From contig JAUNBF010000046.1 of assembly GCA_030527185.1 (NCBI GenBank), forward strand, positions 1-32,271: a DNA stretch of 32,271 bases, given 5' to 3'. Source of the stretch: Planctomycetia bacterium (lineage in GTDB: Bacteria > Planctomycetota > Planctomycetia > Pirellulales > Thermoguttaceae). The notes under the pieces were generated by a model. That model was given only the letters and a program-made list of their open reading frames with translations. It made no database searches and had not been told where the DNA came from. This document shows, piece by piece, positions 25,142 to 32,271 of this stretch; the first letter of the stretch is position 1; each line of letters begins with the position of its first letter. Both the position numbers and the translations under genes were made by a program.

Positions 25142-26709
25142 GAATGTCCCCCTTTTTCCAAAGTCCCTTCCGGCCACATCATGCAGTCCATAAACGTTTC
25201 CGTGAAAGTGGGTTCCTGCGACAAATCGAGGTATTCGGTCTGGGACGCCAGTTGAGCGGCTTGGTTTCGTCGCAAAGCGGAACCACTTCCCATCACGGCA
25301 CCTGCCAGCGACGTGTTTCCGAGAAAGAGAAACTTCTCCGCCGGAATTTCTGCGGGCAAAAGGCCGATACGTTGGGCGTTGCGAATGTTCAGCGATTTTC
25401 CAAAACCGCCCGCGACGTAGACTTTTTCCAAAGCGTCGGGGGAAAGTCGCTGTTTTTGCCATAAAATCTGGATGCCTGCGCGGATGGCACCGGCAGCCAG
25501 TTGCAATTGGCGCAAATCGTTTTGCGTCACCACAACGTTTGGGGTCAGCGCAATTGAGGTTGTGTGGAGAAGTCGGCCGTCGGAGGTGAGTTCCCCGGAG
25601 CGTAATAATTCGGCTGTCAAATCGATTAGCCCGGAACCGCAAATGCCGATCGGTTTTCCTTTTCTGAGAGTGCGAAACTGCCAGGAATCCCCTTTTCGGC
25701 GGACGGCGGAAATGGCTCCTGTTTCGGCACGCATTCCGCACGAGATCGTCCCTCCTTCCAACGCGGGGCCGGCAGCGGTGGCACAGGCAATCCGTTTGCC
25801 ACTTTGCGTCAAAACCATTTCTCCATTGGTGCCGATGTCGAGTAACAGGGTGGTTGAAAAAGAGGGAAAGACCGCTTCGGTAAACAGGATACCGGCAGTA
25901 ATGTCACCGCCGACAAAGCCGCCGATGACGGGAAAAACGAATATTTCCGCGTCGGGTGCCAGTCCGAGTGCGACAAAAATCTCCTTTTCAGGAAAATCGG
26001 CCTGCGTATAACGCGATTTCAGCCGGGGACTGGGCAGAAAAGGGTACGTGCCGAGCGATTCGGGCGAAATGCCAAGAAAAATCTCCTCCATCGTCGTATT
26101 TCCCGCCACGCAGAGCCGTTTCAGGTCAGCGGGGGAAATGCCTTTTCGGGAGCCAATTTCCTGGAACATTTCCCGCAACGTTTTCAGAAGCATTTCCCGC
26201 AACCGTCGCGTTCCATCCTGATTTCTCATGGCAAAATCAATTCGGGAAAGTACATCCGCACCATGGACGGCCTGTGGATTGGGTCGACAGGTGGTTGCCA
26301 GAAGTTTTCCTCCCCGCGACGACCATTCCGCCAGCGATGCCACCAACGTCGTCGTTCCCACGTCCACCGCCACGGCATACGTTTTCGCGGTTTCCTCCGA
26401 ATGTGCCAGAATTTCAGGAGCGGGATAATAGCGCGACAAGATTTTTGTCCGTCGCGGCCGAATCCCTTTCTTCGGAAGCCAGACTTGGGCACAGGAGTGT
26501 AAAAAAGTCTGGCACGCAAGGACGTTTTCCGGCTGCGACGTTTTTTTCCATCGGATTTTAACACGGCATTTTCCACAAATTCCCTTTCCACCGCAGGGCC
26601 ATTCCCACGAATTTGGAAGGAATTTCTGAATAATATCCGAAAGCCGCTCTCCTGGTGAGGCGGTCACGGTTCGGTGAAATTGAGGAAAGGTAATCCGATA
26701 CACAAGCAC
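25138..26709 (-). CDS. [2Fe-2S] ferredoxin/ASKHA-domain protein (RACo-like corrinoid activator)
   Basis: 523 residues from a GTG at 26709; this is the first start codon after an in-frame stop, and its ribosome site is weak. Residues 1-80 form a ferredoxin domain with cysteines 39, 45, 48 and 66 (CGGKGICGKC then LACQT). A linker leads to the DUF4445/ASKHA ATPase part, with VAVDVGTTTLVASL, VAGNTTMEEIFLGI, VIGGFVGGDITAGIL, LLLDIGTNGEMVL, ATAAGPALEGGTISCGM and VYVAGGFG. Family members such as RACo reduce Co(II) to Co(I) in corrinoid proteins at the cost of ATP, reactivating methyltransferases. The partner is not seen in the window, unless the URO-D-fold gene at 18.6-19.6 kb is related. Overlaps recQ by four bases. 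Confidence 0.85.
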   Translation of the reverse strand: MLVYRITFPQFHRTVTASPGERLSDIIQKFLPNSWEWPCGGKGICGKCRVKIRWKKTSQPENVLACQTFLHSCAQVWLPKKGIRPRRTKILSRYYPAPEILAHSEETAKTYAVAVDVGTTTLVASLAEWSSRGGKLLATTCRPNPQAVHGADVLSRIDFAMRNQDGTRRLREMLLKTLREMFQEIGSRKGISPADLKRLCVAGNTTMEEIFLGISPESLGTYPFLPSPRLKSRYTQADFPEKEIFVALGLAPDAEIFVFPVIGGFVGGDITAGILFTEAVFPSFSTTLLLDIGTNGEMVLTQSGKRIACATAAGPALEGGTISCGMRAETGAISAVRRKGDSWQFRTLRKGKPIGICGSGLIDLTAELLRSGELTSDGRLLHTTSIALTPNVVVTQNDLRQLQLAAGAIRAGIQILWQKQRLSPDALEKVYVAGGFGKSLNIRNAQRIGLLPAEIPAEKFLFLGNTSLAGAVMGSGSALRRNQAAQLASQTEYLDLSQEPTFTETFMDCMMWPEGTLEKGGHS

Positions 26710-26755
26710 CCGTCGTAAAAAAAGTTTTTCGAGGGGGAAAAGAATCCATCAACTT

Positions 26756-26764
26756 ATTCTACCA
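26756..26764 (-). promoter_or_regulatory. Extended -10 promoter of the RACo-like/recQ pair
   Basis: TGGTAGAAT on the minus strand matches TG-n-TAGAAT, with no strong -35. A start near 26749 would leave a leader of about 40 bases before the GTG. Confidence 0.4.
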
Positions 26765-26809
26765 CAAATTCCGCTTGCAATAAAGGCGGGGGCAGGACGG
26801 CGGGTTGAA

Positions 26810-26858
26810 TTGATAATTGATAATTGATAATGGTTAATGGTTAATGGTTGGTGGTTGG
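26810..26858 (+). repeat. Degenerate heptamer array A (7 units)
   Basis: Exactly seven heptamers in a row: TTGATAA three times, TGGTTAA twice, TGGTTGG twice. The units drift from AT-rich to GG-rich along the array. It lies in the gap upstream of hisA, 63 bases before the hisA -35 box. Confidence 0.85.
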
Positions 26859-26874
26859 TAGTACACTTTTATTT

Positions 26875-26900
26875 CCCCAAGTCTCTCCCTTGGGGAGGGG
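26875..26900 (+). repeat. C-rich/G-rich hairpin repeat
   Basis: CCCCAAG (26875-26881) and CTTGGGG (26889-26895) form a 7-base-pair stem with a 7-base loop, followed by AGGGG. A related, less perfect copy is at 3555-3586 in the opposite orientation. It lies between heptamer array A and the hisA promoter. Confidence 0.5.
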
Positions 26901-26920
26901 GGAAAAATTCCTCCCCACCC

Positions 26921-26948
26921 TTGTCAAAAAACATTTTTTAGTCATAAT
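26921..26948 (+). promoter_or_regulatory. Promoter of hisA
   Basis: TTGTCA (26921-26926), a 16-base spacer and CATAAT (26943-26948), each one mismatch from consensus. Transcription from near 26955 gives a leader of about 37 bases containing the AGGAG ribosome site. Confidence 0.6.
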
Positions 26949-26991
26949 GGAAGATTGTAGCCAAAAGATTTCAGGAGTTAGGAGATATTTC

Positions 26992-27708
26992 ATGCAGATT
27001 TTACCCGCAATTGACCTTCGGGGTGGAAAGTGTGTCCGGCTGCGTCAGGGAGACTATCGTCAGGAGACCGTTTTTGGCGAAAACCCGGCAGAAATGGCTC
27101 AACATTGGGTCAGCCAGGGAGGAACGTTTCTTCATCTGGTCGATCTGGATGGTGCGAAGGATGGAAAACCGGGGAATCTGGACGCGATTCGGGCAATTCT
27201 TCAAGCGGTCGATATTCCCTGCGAGTTGGGAGGGGGGATTCGCAGCGAAGAGACGATTCGGGAAATGCTCGATCTGGGGTTAAATCGGCTGGTGATCGGG
27301 ACGTTGGCACTGCGGAACCCCGCGTGGTTTCGGGAAATGTGCGAAAAATTTCCGTATCGGCTGGTGTTGGGAATCGACGCGAAAGAGGGATGGGTGGCGA
27401 CGGATGGTTGGCTGGAAGTGAGCCGTCAGGGGGCGGTGGATTTGGCTCGACAGTACGAAGATTTGCCACTGGCAGCGATTATCTATACCGACATTGCGAC
27501 GGATGGGATGATGGCGGGAGCAAACGTGCCAGCCATGCGGGAAATGAAAGAAGCAGTTTCGATTCCGATTGTGGCGTCGGGGGGAGTGACGACGCTTGAT
27601 GATGTGGAGGCGTTGGAGCGTGTCGGGCTGGACGGTTGCATTATTGGCCGTGCGTTGTACGAAGGGACGATTGATTTACGGGAAGTGACTTCTCGTCAGT
27701 CCAAGTAA
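26992..27708 (+). CDS. hisA: HisA, phosphoribosylformimino-AICAR ribotide isomerase
   Basis: 238 residues from MQILPAIDLRGGKCVRLRQG; AGGAG lies about seven bases upstream, and the longer in-frame start is not supported. The enzyme isomerises ProFAR to PRFAR by an Amadori rearrangement, in histidine synthesis. The catalytic aspartates D8 (PAID) and D129 (LGIDAKEG) are present, with the half-barrel phosphate motifs CELGGGIRS, TDIATDGMMAGAN and IVASGGV. It has no other his gene near it and seems to have its own promoter. Heptamer arrays with inward-facing GG-rich ends lie on each side. Confidence 0.95.
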   Translation: MQILPAIDLRGGKCVRLRQGDYRQETVFGENPAEMAQHWVSQGGTFLHLVDLDGAKDGKPGNLDAIRAILQAVDIPCELGGGIRSEETIREMLDLGLNRLVIGTLALRNPAWFREMCEKFPYRLVLGIDAKEGWVATDGWLEVSRQGAVDLARQYEDLPLAAIIYTDIATDGMMAGANVPAMREMKEAVSIPIVASGGVTTLDDVEALERVGLDGCIIGRALYEGTIDLREVTSRQSK

Positions 27709-27716
27709 TTACCCCC

Positions 27717-27751
27717 CCAACTATCAACTATCAATTATCAATTATCAATTA
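27717..27751 (-). repeat. Degenerate heptamer array B (5 units)
   Basis: Plus-strand units are CCAACTA, TCAACTA and three copies of TCAATTA. Read on the minus strand this is TTGATAA-type repeats going to TTGATAG and then TTGG, almost the same as array C with one extra heptamer. It fills most of the 58 bases between hisA and the adaptor gene. Confidence 0.85.
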
Positions 27752-27766
27752 ATTTAAGGTGGTGGG

Positions 27767-29065
27767 ATGAAAAAATACGTATCCTGGATGGTTTTGGCAG
27801 TGCTGGTGGGAGTGATGGTGCTGCTTTTTTACCGGAATGTGGAAAAAGGCTCGGCCATGCAGGAGGAGAGTGCTGAAAATTTCCAGATACGGGTTCCCCT
27901 GGTGCAGGTGATTGAGGTGGAGTCGGGGGACGCGCTGGAAATACGGAAATTTACGGGTGTCGCCAAAGAAGGGAAGACGATCAAACAATCGTTTCGCGTG
28001 CCGGGACCGTTGGTTGCGTTTGACGTGGAGATTGGAAAACGGGTTGCCAAGGGGGATATTCTGGGGAAAATCGACCCACGGGATTATGAGTTGAAGGTGC
28101 AGCAGGTCGCGGCGGGGTTGGAAGAGGCCAATTCCGCGTTGTCGATGATGAAAACGGGGGCACGTGCGGAAGATATTGCCGCGTTGGAAGCGAACTTGGC
28201 GGCCACCGAAGCACAATTTGAAACGGCAGACAAAAACGAAAGGCGTTACGCGGAACTGCTGGAATCGGGGAGTGCGTCGCAGGCTCAATACGACCAGATC
28301 AAGATGGTTCGCGACAGTGCCAAGGCGGCTCGTGACGCGGCTCAAAAGCAGTTGGAAAAGGGAAAAGCGGGGGCGCGGGCGGAAGAGATTCAGGCGATGG
28401 AGGCCAAAATTGCGGGTTTGAAGGTGCAGCAGCAACAGGCCAAAAATGCGCTGGAAGACACGATTTTGCGGGCACCGTCGGATGGGTATGTTTCGCAGAA
28501 GTATGTGGAAAATGGAGAAATTGTGGCTCCGGGGATTCCCGTTCTGGCATTTACGGATGTCAGTCAGATCGAGGTGGAAGTGAGTATCCCGGAGGCTTTA
28601 CTGATTCGTCAGGACGATTTTGAGACGTACACGTGCGAGTTTGAAATCTATCCGGGGGAATCGTTTCCAGCCCAACTGAAAGAAATCGGTCAGGCACTTC
28701 AATCGGGAAAACAGGGTTATCCGTTGGATGTGGTCGTGACGGATAGCAAGGGGAAACTGTTGCATCCGGGAATGGCGGCATCGTTGAAGATTGGACTGAA
28801 ACGCCCGAAAGTTCCGTTGGCCGTTCCGTTGGCAGCCCTGGTGGGTGGCGAAGCGGAGGGGGAAAAGACGCAATCGGATGCGGGAACCCGAAAGACGGTG
28901 GTCATGACGGTCGATTCGGAAAATATCGTTCGAGAGAAGTCGGTGAATGTGGTGCGAATTTTGGGGGAACGGGCGGAAATCGAAGGGGATTTGCGGGCGG
29001 GAGAGAAAATCGTGGGTGCGGGAGCACGTTTTTTGAAAGAGGGACAGAAGGTCCGTTTGCAATAA
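27767..29065 (+). CDS. RND efflux periplasmic adaptor (HlyD/membrane fusion protein)
   Basis: 432 residues; AAGGTGGTGGG precedes the ATG. Residues 4-25 form one membrane-spanning or signal-anchor helix (SWMVLAVLVGVMVLLF). A split lipoyl domain (GPLVAFDVEIGKRVAKGDIL, and later DTILRAPSDGYVSQKYVENGEIV) flanks a long alpha-helical hairpin of about residues 110-225. The hairpin has a repeated GARAEDIAALEANLA / GARAEEIQAMEAKIA motif. A beta-barrel (VSIPEALLIRQDD) and a membrane-proximal domain follow. It should bridge the RND pump encoded 22 bases downstream and an outer-membrane TolC-like channel, which is not in the window. Heptamer array B lies immediately upstream, leaving no room for a separate well-formed promoter between it and the ATG. 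Confidence 0.9.
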   Translation: MKKYVSWMVLAVLVGVMVLLFYRNVEKGSAMQEESAENFQIRVPLVQVIEVESGDALEIRKFTGVAKEGKTIKQSFRVPGPLVAFDVEIGKRVAKGDILGKIDPRDYELKVQQVAAGLEEANSALSMMKTGARAEDIAALEANLAATEAQFETADKNERRYAELLESGSASQAQYDQIKMVRDSAKAARDAAQKQLEKGKAGARAEEIQAMEAKIAGLKVQQQQAKNALEDTILRAPSDGYVSQKYVENGEIVAPGIPVLAFTDVSQIEVEVSIPEALLIRQDDFETYTCEFEIYPGESFPAQLKEIGQALQSGKQGYPLDVVVTDSKGKLLHPGMAASLKIGLKRPKVPLAVPLAALVGGEAEGEKTQSDAGTRKTVVMTVDSENIVREKSVNVVRILGERAEIEGDLRAGEKIVGAGARFLKEGQKVRLQ

Positions 29066-29087
29066 CGCAGAACAGGAATGTTTCATC

Positions 29088-32000
29088 ATGTTACCGCATT
29101 TTGCCGTTCATAATCGTGTTGTGATAGGTTTTCTGGTCTTTTTGCTGGTGGTGGGAGGACTCTGGTCTTACATGACGATTGGCCGCCTGGAAGACCCGGA
29201 ATTTACGATCAAAACCGCGTTGGTCATCACGATTTATCCCGGTGCCAACGCGAAAGAGGTGGAGGAAAACGTCACCGATATTGTGGAGCGAGCCGTCCGT
29301 CGTTTGAAGGGTGTGGACGCGATTCGGTCGTTTTCCAGACCGGGGATGTCGGTGCTGTACGTCGATATGGTTCCGACAATGCGAGGGCAAAGTCTGGACA
29401 ACGCGTGGAAGGAATTGCGGTACAAACTGAACGAAGTCCAGCGTGACCTTCCTCCCGAGTCCCTTCCACCGATGGTGAAGGACGATTTTGGCGAAGTTTA
29501 CGGCATCGTTCTGGCACTGGGTGCCGAAGGCTTTTCGCCGGGAGAGCATTTCGATCGGGCACGGGAAATGCAGCGGGAATTGAGCCTGATCGACGAAGTG
29601 GGGCGGATTGAACTGTGGGGCGTTCAGAAGGAATGTATCGAAGTGGTGATTTCCCGTTCGCGGATGGCGGAACTGGCGGTGCCGCCGGTGCTGGTTTTTT
29701 CGGCGTTGGGGCGGCAGAATCTGTCGATGGATGCCGGGCAGATGAACGTTGCGGGAGAGACGATCCGAATCACGCCATCGGGGAAATTCCAGTCGGTGGA
29801 GGAAATTGGGGATATGGTCATTATGGGGACGCTTTCCGGGGTGGTGACGGATACGTTGCAAACCTCGTCCCGCCACCTGACTTCCGGGGGCATGGTGACA
29901 GGGCTTCTCCATCAGCAGACCAGCACCACCGCCGATGGTGGCATTTCACAGTCGCCGCAGCAGATTCGGCTGAAAGATATTGCCACGATTCGACGTGTGG
30001 CGATCGATCCTCCGTCGGAAATTTGTCGACTCAATGGGAAACCGTCGATTGCGATTGCCATTTCGCCGCAGCCCAACGGAAACGTCATCCGCATGGGAGA
30101 ACGGGTACGGCAGAAGTCGCAGGAAATTCTGGAACGTTTCCCGGTCGGTTATACGCTGGATGTGGTGGCCTACCAGCCGGATAATGTGAATATTGCCATC
30201 CACGCATTCATGAAAAATCTCTACGAAGCGGTCATTATCGTGACGGTTGTGGTGATGGTGGCGATGGGATGGCGGAGTGGATTGCTGATTACCAGCAGTC
30301 TGCTGATTGTGATTCTGGCGACGATGTGTACACTGTTGCCGATGGGGGTCGTTTTGCAGCGGACTTCGCTGGGAGCGTTTATCGTGGCGTTGGGAATCCT
30401 GGTGGACGACGCGGTGGTGGTGGGGGACTTGATTCTGGTGCGGATGCAACGTGGGATGGAGCGTGCGCAGGCCTGTATCGAAGGTGCGAACCGTGCTTCC
30501 ACGCAGTTGCTGGGGGCGACGATTGTCGGTATGTTGGCGTTTTTGCCGATTTATCTTTCGCCGGACATGACGGGGGAATATTGCGGCAGTCTCTTTCTGG
30601 TGGTGGCGATTTCGCTGGCAATCAGTTGGTTTGTCGCGATGTTGCAGACGCCGGTGGTCTATTACCTGTTCGTGCATATCCATCCTGAAAAGGGACAGAA
30701 AGACCCGCATGGCGGTCCGGTTTATCGAGCGTATCGGCACGGTTTGGCCTGGACGCTGCGGAATCGAACGGTGGCACTGGGAATCATCCTGGCGGCACTG
30801 GCAATTTCGATGGTGGAATTTCGGCATGTGAAGCAAATTTTCTTTCCACGGGCACAGCGAACGCAATTCATGGTCGATTACTGGCTTCCTCAGGGAGCGT
30901 CGATTCATTCGGTGGTGTCGGATGTGGCGGAAATCGAGCGTTATTTGCTCCAACAGGAAGGGGTGGTCAATGTAGCCACGTTTGCGGGAGGGGGACCGCC
31001 TCGGTTTTATCTTCCGTATGAGCCGCAATTTCCCAACAGCAGTTACGGTCAGTTGGTGGTGAATGTGGAGAGTATCACGGATGTGGATCGGTTGTTGGAG
31101 CCAACGGAACAGTGGTTGAAAACGCATTTCCCGCAGGCTCAGACACGGACGCAGCGTTTTGCCATGGGTCCGACGACGCCTTATGAGGTGGAAGCCCGTT
31201 TTCGTGGGCCGGAAACCGAAGTTTTGCGGAAGTTGAGTGAACAGGCCGAAGAGGTTTTTCGTCATTCCCTGCTGGCAAAGAATGTGAACCACAACTGGCG
31301 GCAAAAAATTCCCACACTGTCGGCGGAGTTTTCGCAAATTCGTGGTCAGCGAGCCGGTTTAACGCGGGCAAATATGATCCTGTCGCTGCATTGGGCAACC
31401 AGTGGCGTGCCGGTGGCCAGTTTTTCGGATGGCGAGAAAAACCTGCCGATTTTGGTGCGTGGCTTGCCTTCCGAACGGGATGACATTGCGAATGTGGAGA
31501 ATATTCCGGTCTGGGGACTCCTTCCCGGCAACGCGGCGTTGGGGGAGTTGGTTTCGGAAATGCCGTTAATTTGGGAAGATGGGGAGATTCACCGTCGTGA
31601 CCGCGTGCCCACAATGACGGTGGGAGCCGACGCGTTGGGATGCCAGTGGACGGATTTGTTGCAGAGCGTCCGACCGGAAATCGAGGCGATTCCTTTGCCG
31701 ACGGGATATTCGCTGGAGTGGGGCGGCCAGTACGAGCAGTCGGAAAAAGCGACGAAAGCGGTTTTGGGGCAATTGCCTATCGCGCTCATTTTCATGGCAA
31801 TTATTGTCGTGGCACTCTTCAATGGTCTGCGTCAACCGCTCATTATTGTGTTGACGTTTCCACTGGCGATGATTGGCATTACGTTTGGGTTGCTGTTGTT
31901 CGACAAACCGTTTGGATTCATGGCTTTGCTGGGAGTGATGAGCCTTTTGGGGATGGTGGTTCGCAACGGTGTCGTGCTGATGGATCAGATTGACGAGGAA

Positions 32001-32234
32001 CTGGCTAAAGGCGATTCGCCGTACCAGGCCGTTTTGGATGCGTCGGTGGAACGAATGCGTCCGGTGGTGGTCGCTGCCATGACGGTGGTGGTAGGGATGA
32101 TTCCGCTTTTGCGTGACCCCCTTTTCGACTCCATGGCAACGGCTGTCATGTTTGGACTAATCGTTTCCACCTTTTTGACGTTGTTTGTCGTGCCGATTTT
32201 ATACACGATTTTATTTCGGATTAAGCCGGAATAA
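29088..32234 (+). CDS. RND-family efflux pump permease (AcrB/HAE1-type superfamily)
   Basis: 1048 residues, full length. Helix 1 is near residues 10-28 (VVIGFLVFLLVVGGLWSY), then the porter domain with IYPGANAKEVEENVTD and RSFSRPGMSVLYVDM. The two sets of membrane helices are near residues 375-540 and 880-1045. The proton-relay aspartates in helix 4 are present in GILVDDAVVV, but the usual following N/E reads GD. The GYSLEWGGQYEQ block and the MGWRSGL and FNGLRQPLI loops are typical. The proton-driven pump exports drugs, lipophiles or metabolites through a tripartite complex with the adaptor just upstream; the substrate cannot be inferred. AGGA lies before the ATG. Array C begins 12 bases after the stop. 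Confidence 0.9.
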   Translation: MLPHFAVHNRVVIGFLVFLLVVGGLWSYMTIGRLEDPEFTIKTALVITIYPGANAKEVEENVTDIVERAVRRLKGVDAIRSFSRPGMSVLYVDMVPTMRGQSLDNAWKELRYKLNEVQRDLPPESLPPMVKDDFGEVYGIVLALGAEGFSPGEHFDRAREMQRELSLIDEVGRIELWGVQKECIEVVISRSRMAELAVPPVLVFSALGRQNLSMDAGQMNVAGETIRITPSGKFQSVEEIGDMVIMGTLSGVVTDTLQTSSRHLTSGGMVTGLLHQQTSTTADGGISQSPQQIRLKDIATIRRVAIDPPSEICRLNGKPSIAIAISPQPNGNVIRMGERVRQKSQEILERFPVGYTLDVVAYQPDNVNIAIHAFMKNLYEAVIIVTVVVMVAMGWRSGLLITSSLLIVILATMCTLLPMGVVLQRTSLGAFIVALGILVDDAVVVGDLILVRMQRGMERAQACIEGANRASTQLLGATIVGMLAFLPIYLSPDMTGEYCGSLFLVVAISLAISWFVAMLQTPVVYYLFVHIHPEKGQKDPHGGPVYRAYRHGLAWTLRNRTVALGIILAALAISMVEFRHVKQIFFPRAQRTQFMVDYWLPQGASIHSVVSDVAEIERYLLQQEGVVNVATFAGGGPPRFYLPYEPQFPNSSYGQLVVNVESITDVDRLLEPTEQWLKTHFPQAQTRTQRFAMGPTTPYEVEARFRGPETEVLRKLSEQAEEVFRHSLLAKNVNHNWRQKIPTLSAEFSQIRGQRAGLTRANMILSLHWATSGVPVASFSDGEKNLPILVRGLPSERDDIANVENIPVWGLLPGNAALGELVSEMPLIWEDGEIHRRDRVPTMTVGADALGCQWTDLLQSVRPEIEAIPLPTGYSLEWGGQYEQSEKATKAVLGQLPIALIFMAIIVVALFNGLRQPLIIVLTFPLAMIGITFGLLLFDKPFGFMALLGVMSLLGMVVRNGVVLMDQIDEELAKGDSPYQAVLDASVERMRPVVVAAMTVVVGMIPLLRDPLFDSMATAVMFGLIVSTFLTLFVVPILYTILFRIKPE

Positions 32235-32245
32235 AACGGTTTTAA

Positions 32246-32271
32246 TTGATAATTGATAGTTGATAGTTGGT
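32246..32271 (+). repeat. Degenerate heptamer array C (cut by the window end)
   Basis: Units TTGATAA, TTGATAG, TTGATAG and a partial TTGGT up to the last base. Same sequence and gradient as array B in inverse orientation, so the pair brackets the adaptor and permease genes. It may go on beyond the window. Confidence 0.8.

Noticed and set aside
25142..25741. A 200-residue extension of the RecQ frame upstream of 25141.
   Set aside because: It lies antiparallel in frame to well-conserved ASKHA-domain coding sequence and has low-complexity basic composition typical of a shadow frame.
26810..26858. Heptamer array A considered as a CRISPR array or a plasmid iteron origin.
   Set aside because: There are no spacers, units are only 7 bases and degenerate, no cas or rep gene is nearby, and similar arrays sit at other gene boundaries.

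Overview
The window looks like a chromosomal stretch from a planctomycete (Planctomycetota, probably a Pirellulales/Thermoguttaceae-type anaerobe). The main pointers are a DUF1559 pseudopilin-like protein with an exact H-X9-DG motif, a PEP-CTERM surface protein, a BspA-type leucine-rich-repeat protein, an LptF/LptG permease (a diderm envelope), and an ASKHA/RACo-like corrinoid activator. This is inferred from protein families only; there is no rRNA, tRNA, CRISPR array or recognisable transposase in the window.

Layout. 1-3.5 kb (+): a galU-type nucleotidyltransferase, a GHMP kinase resembling plant glucuronokinase, and a membrane-anchored cyclophilin form a tight operon. 3.7-6.1 kb (+): a PEP-CTERM protein whose signal-peptide region is broken by an 11-G tract, overlapping a DUF1559 pseudopilin gene. 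6.2-10.6 kb (-): a compact operon rho - ribH - nusB - ftsY - alkD-like. 10.6-11.1 kb: a divergent intergenic region with promoters on both strands and an orphan terminator-like hairpin. 11.1-13.1 kb (+): a double-ACT protein and a UPF0210 (PFL-like) protein, translationally coupled, ending in a probable bidirectional terminator. 13.2-20.9 kb (-): a BspA-like LRR protein, a large FAD/Fe-S oxidoreductase, a URO-D-fold protein and an LptF/LptG permease. 21.2-22.4 kb (+): a solitary trpB. 22.4-26.7 kb (-): an ASKHA/[2Fe-2S] protein overlapping a long RecQ helicase gene. 27-32.2 kb (+): hisA, then an RND efflux adaptor and permease.

Two things stand out beyond the gene list. First, degenerate tandem heptamer arrays (type TTGATAA) lie at four gene boundaries: before galU, before hisA, between hisA and the efflux adaptor, and after the RND permease. 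They share a gradient from AT-rich to GG-rich units, and the two copies around the efflux gene pair are near-identical and inverted. Second, the PEP-CTERM gene can be read through only if its poly-G tract changes length, as expected for a phase-variable surface protein or, less interestingly, a homopolymer sequencing error.

Working together: the first operon could salvage glucuronate into UDP-glucuronate for the envelope. The minus operon couples transcription termination/antitermination factors with protein targeting and riboflavin synthesis. The URO-D-fold and RACo-like proteins hint at corrinoid methyl-transfer metabolism, but that link is inference.
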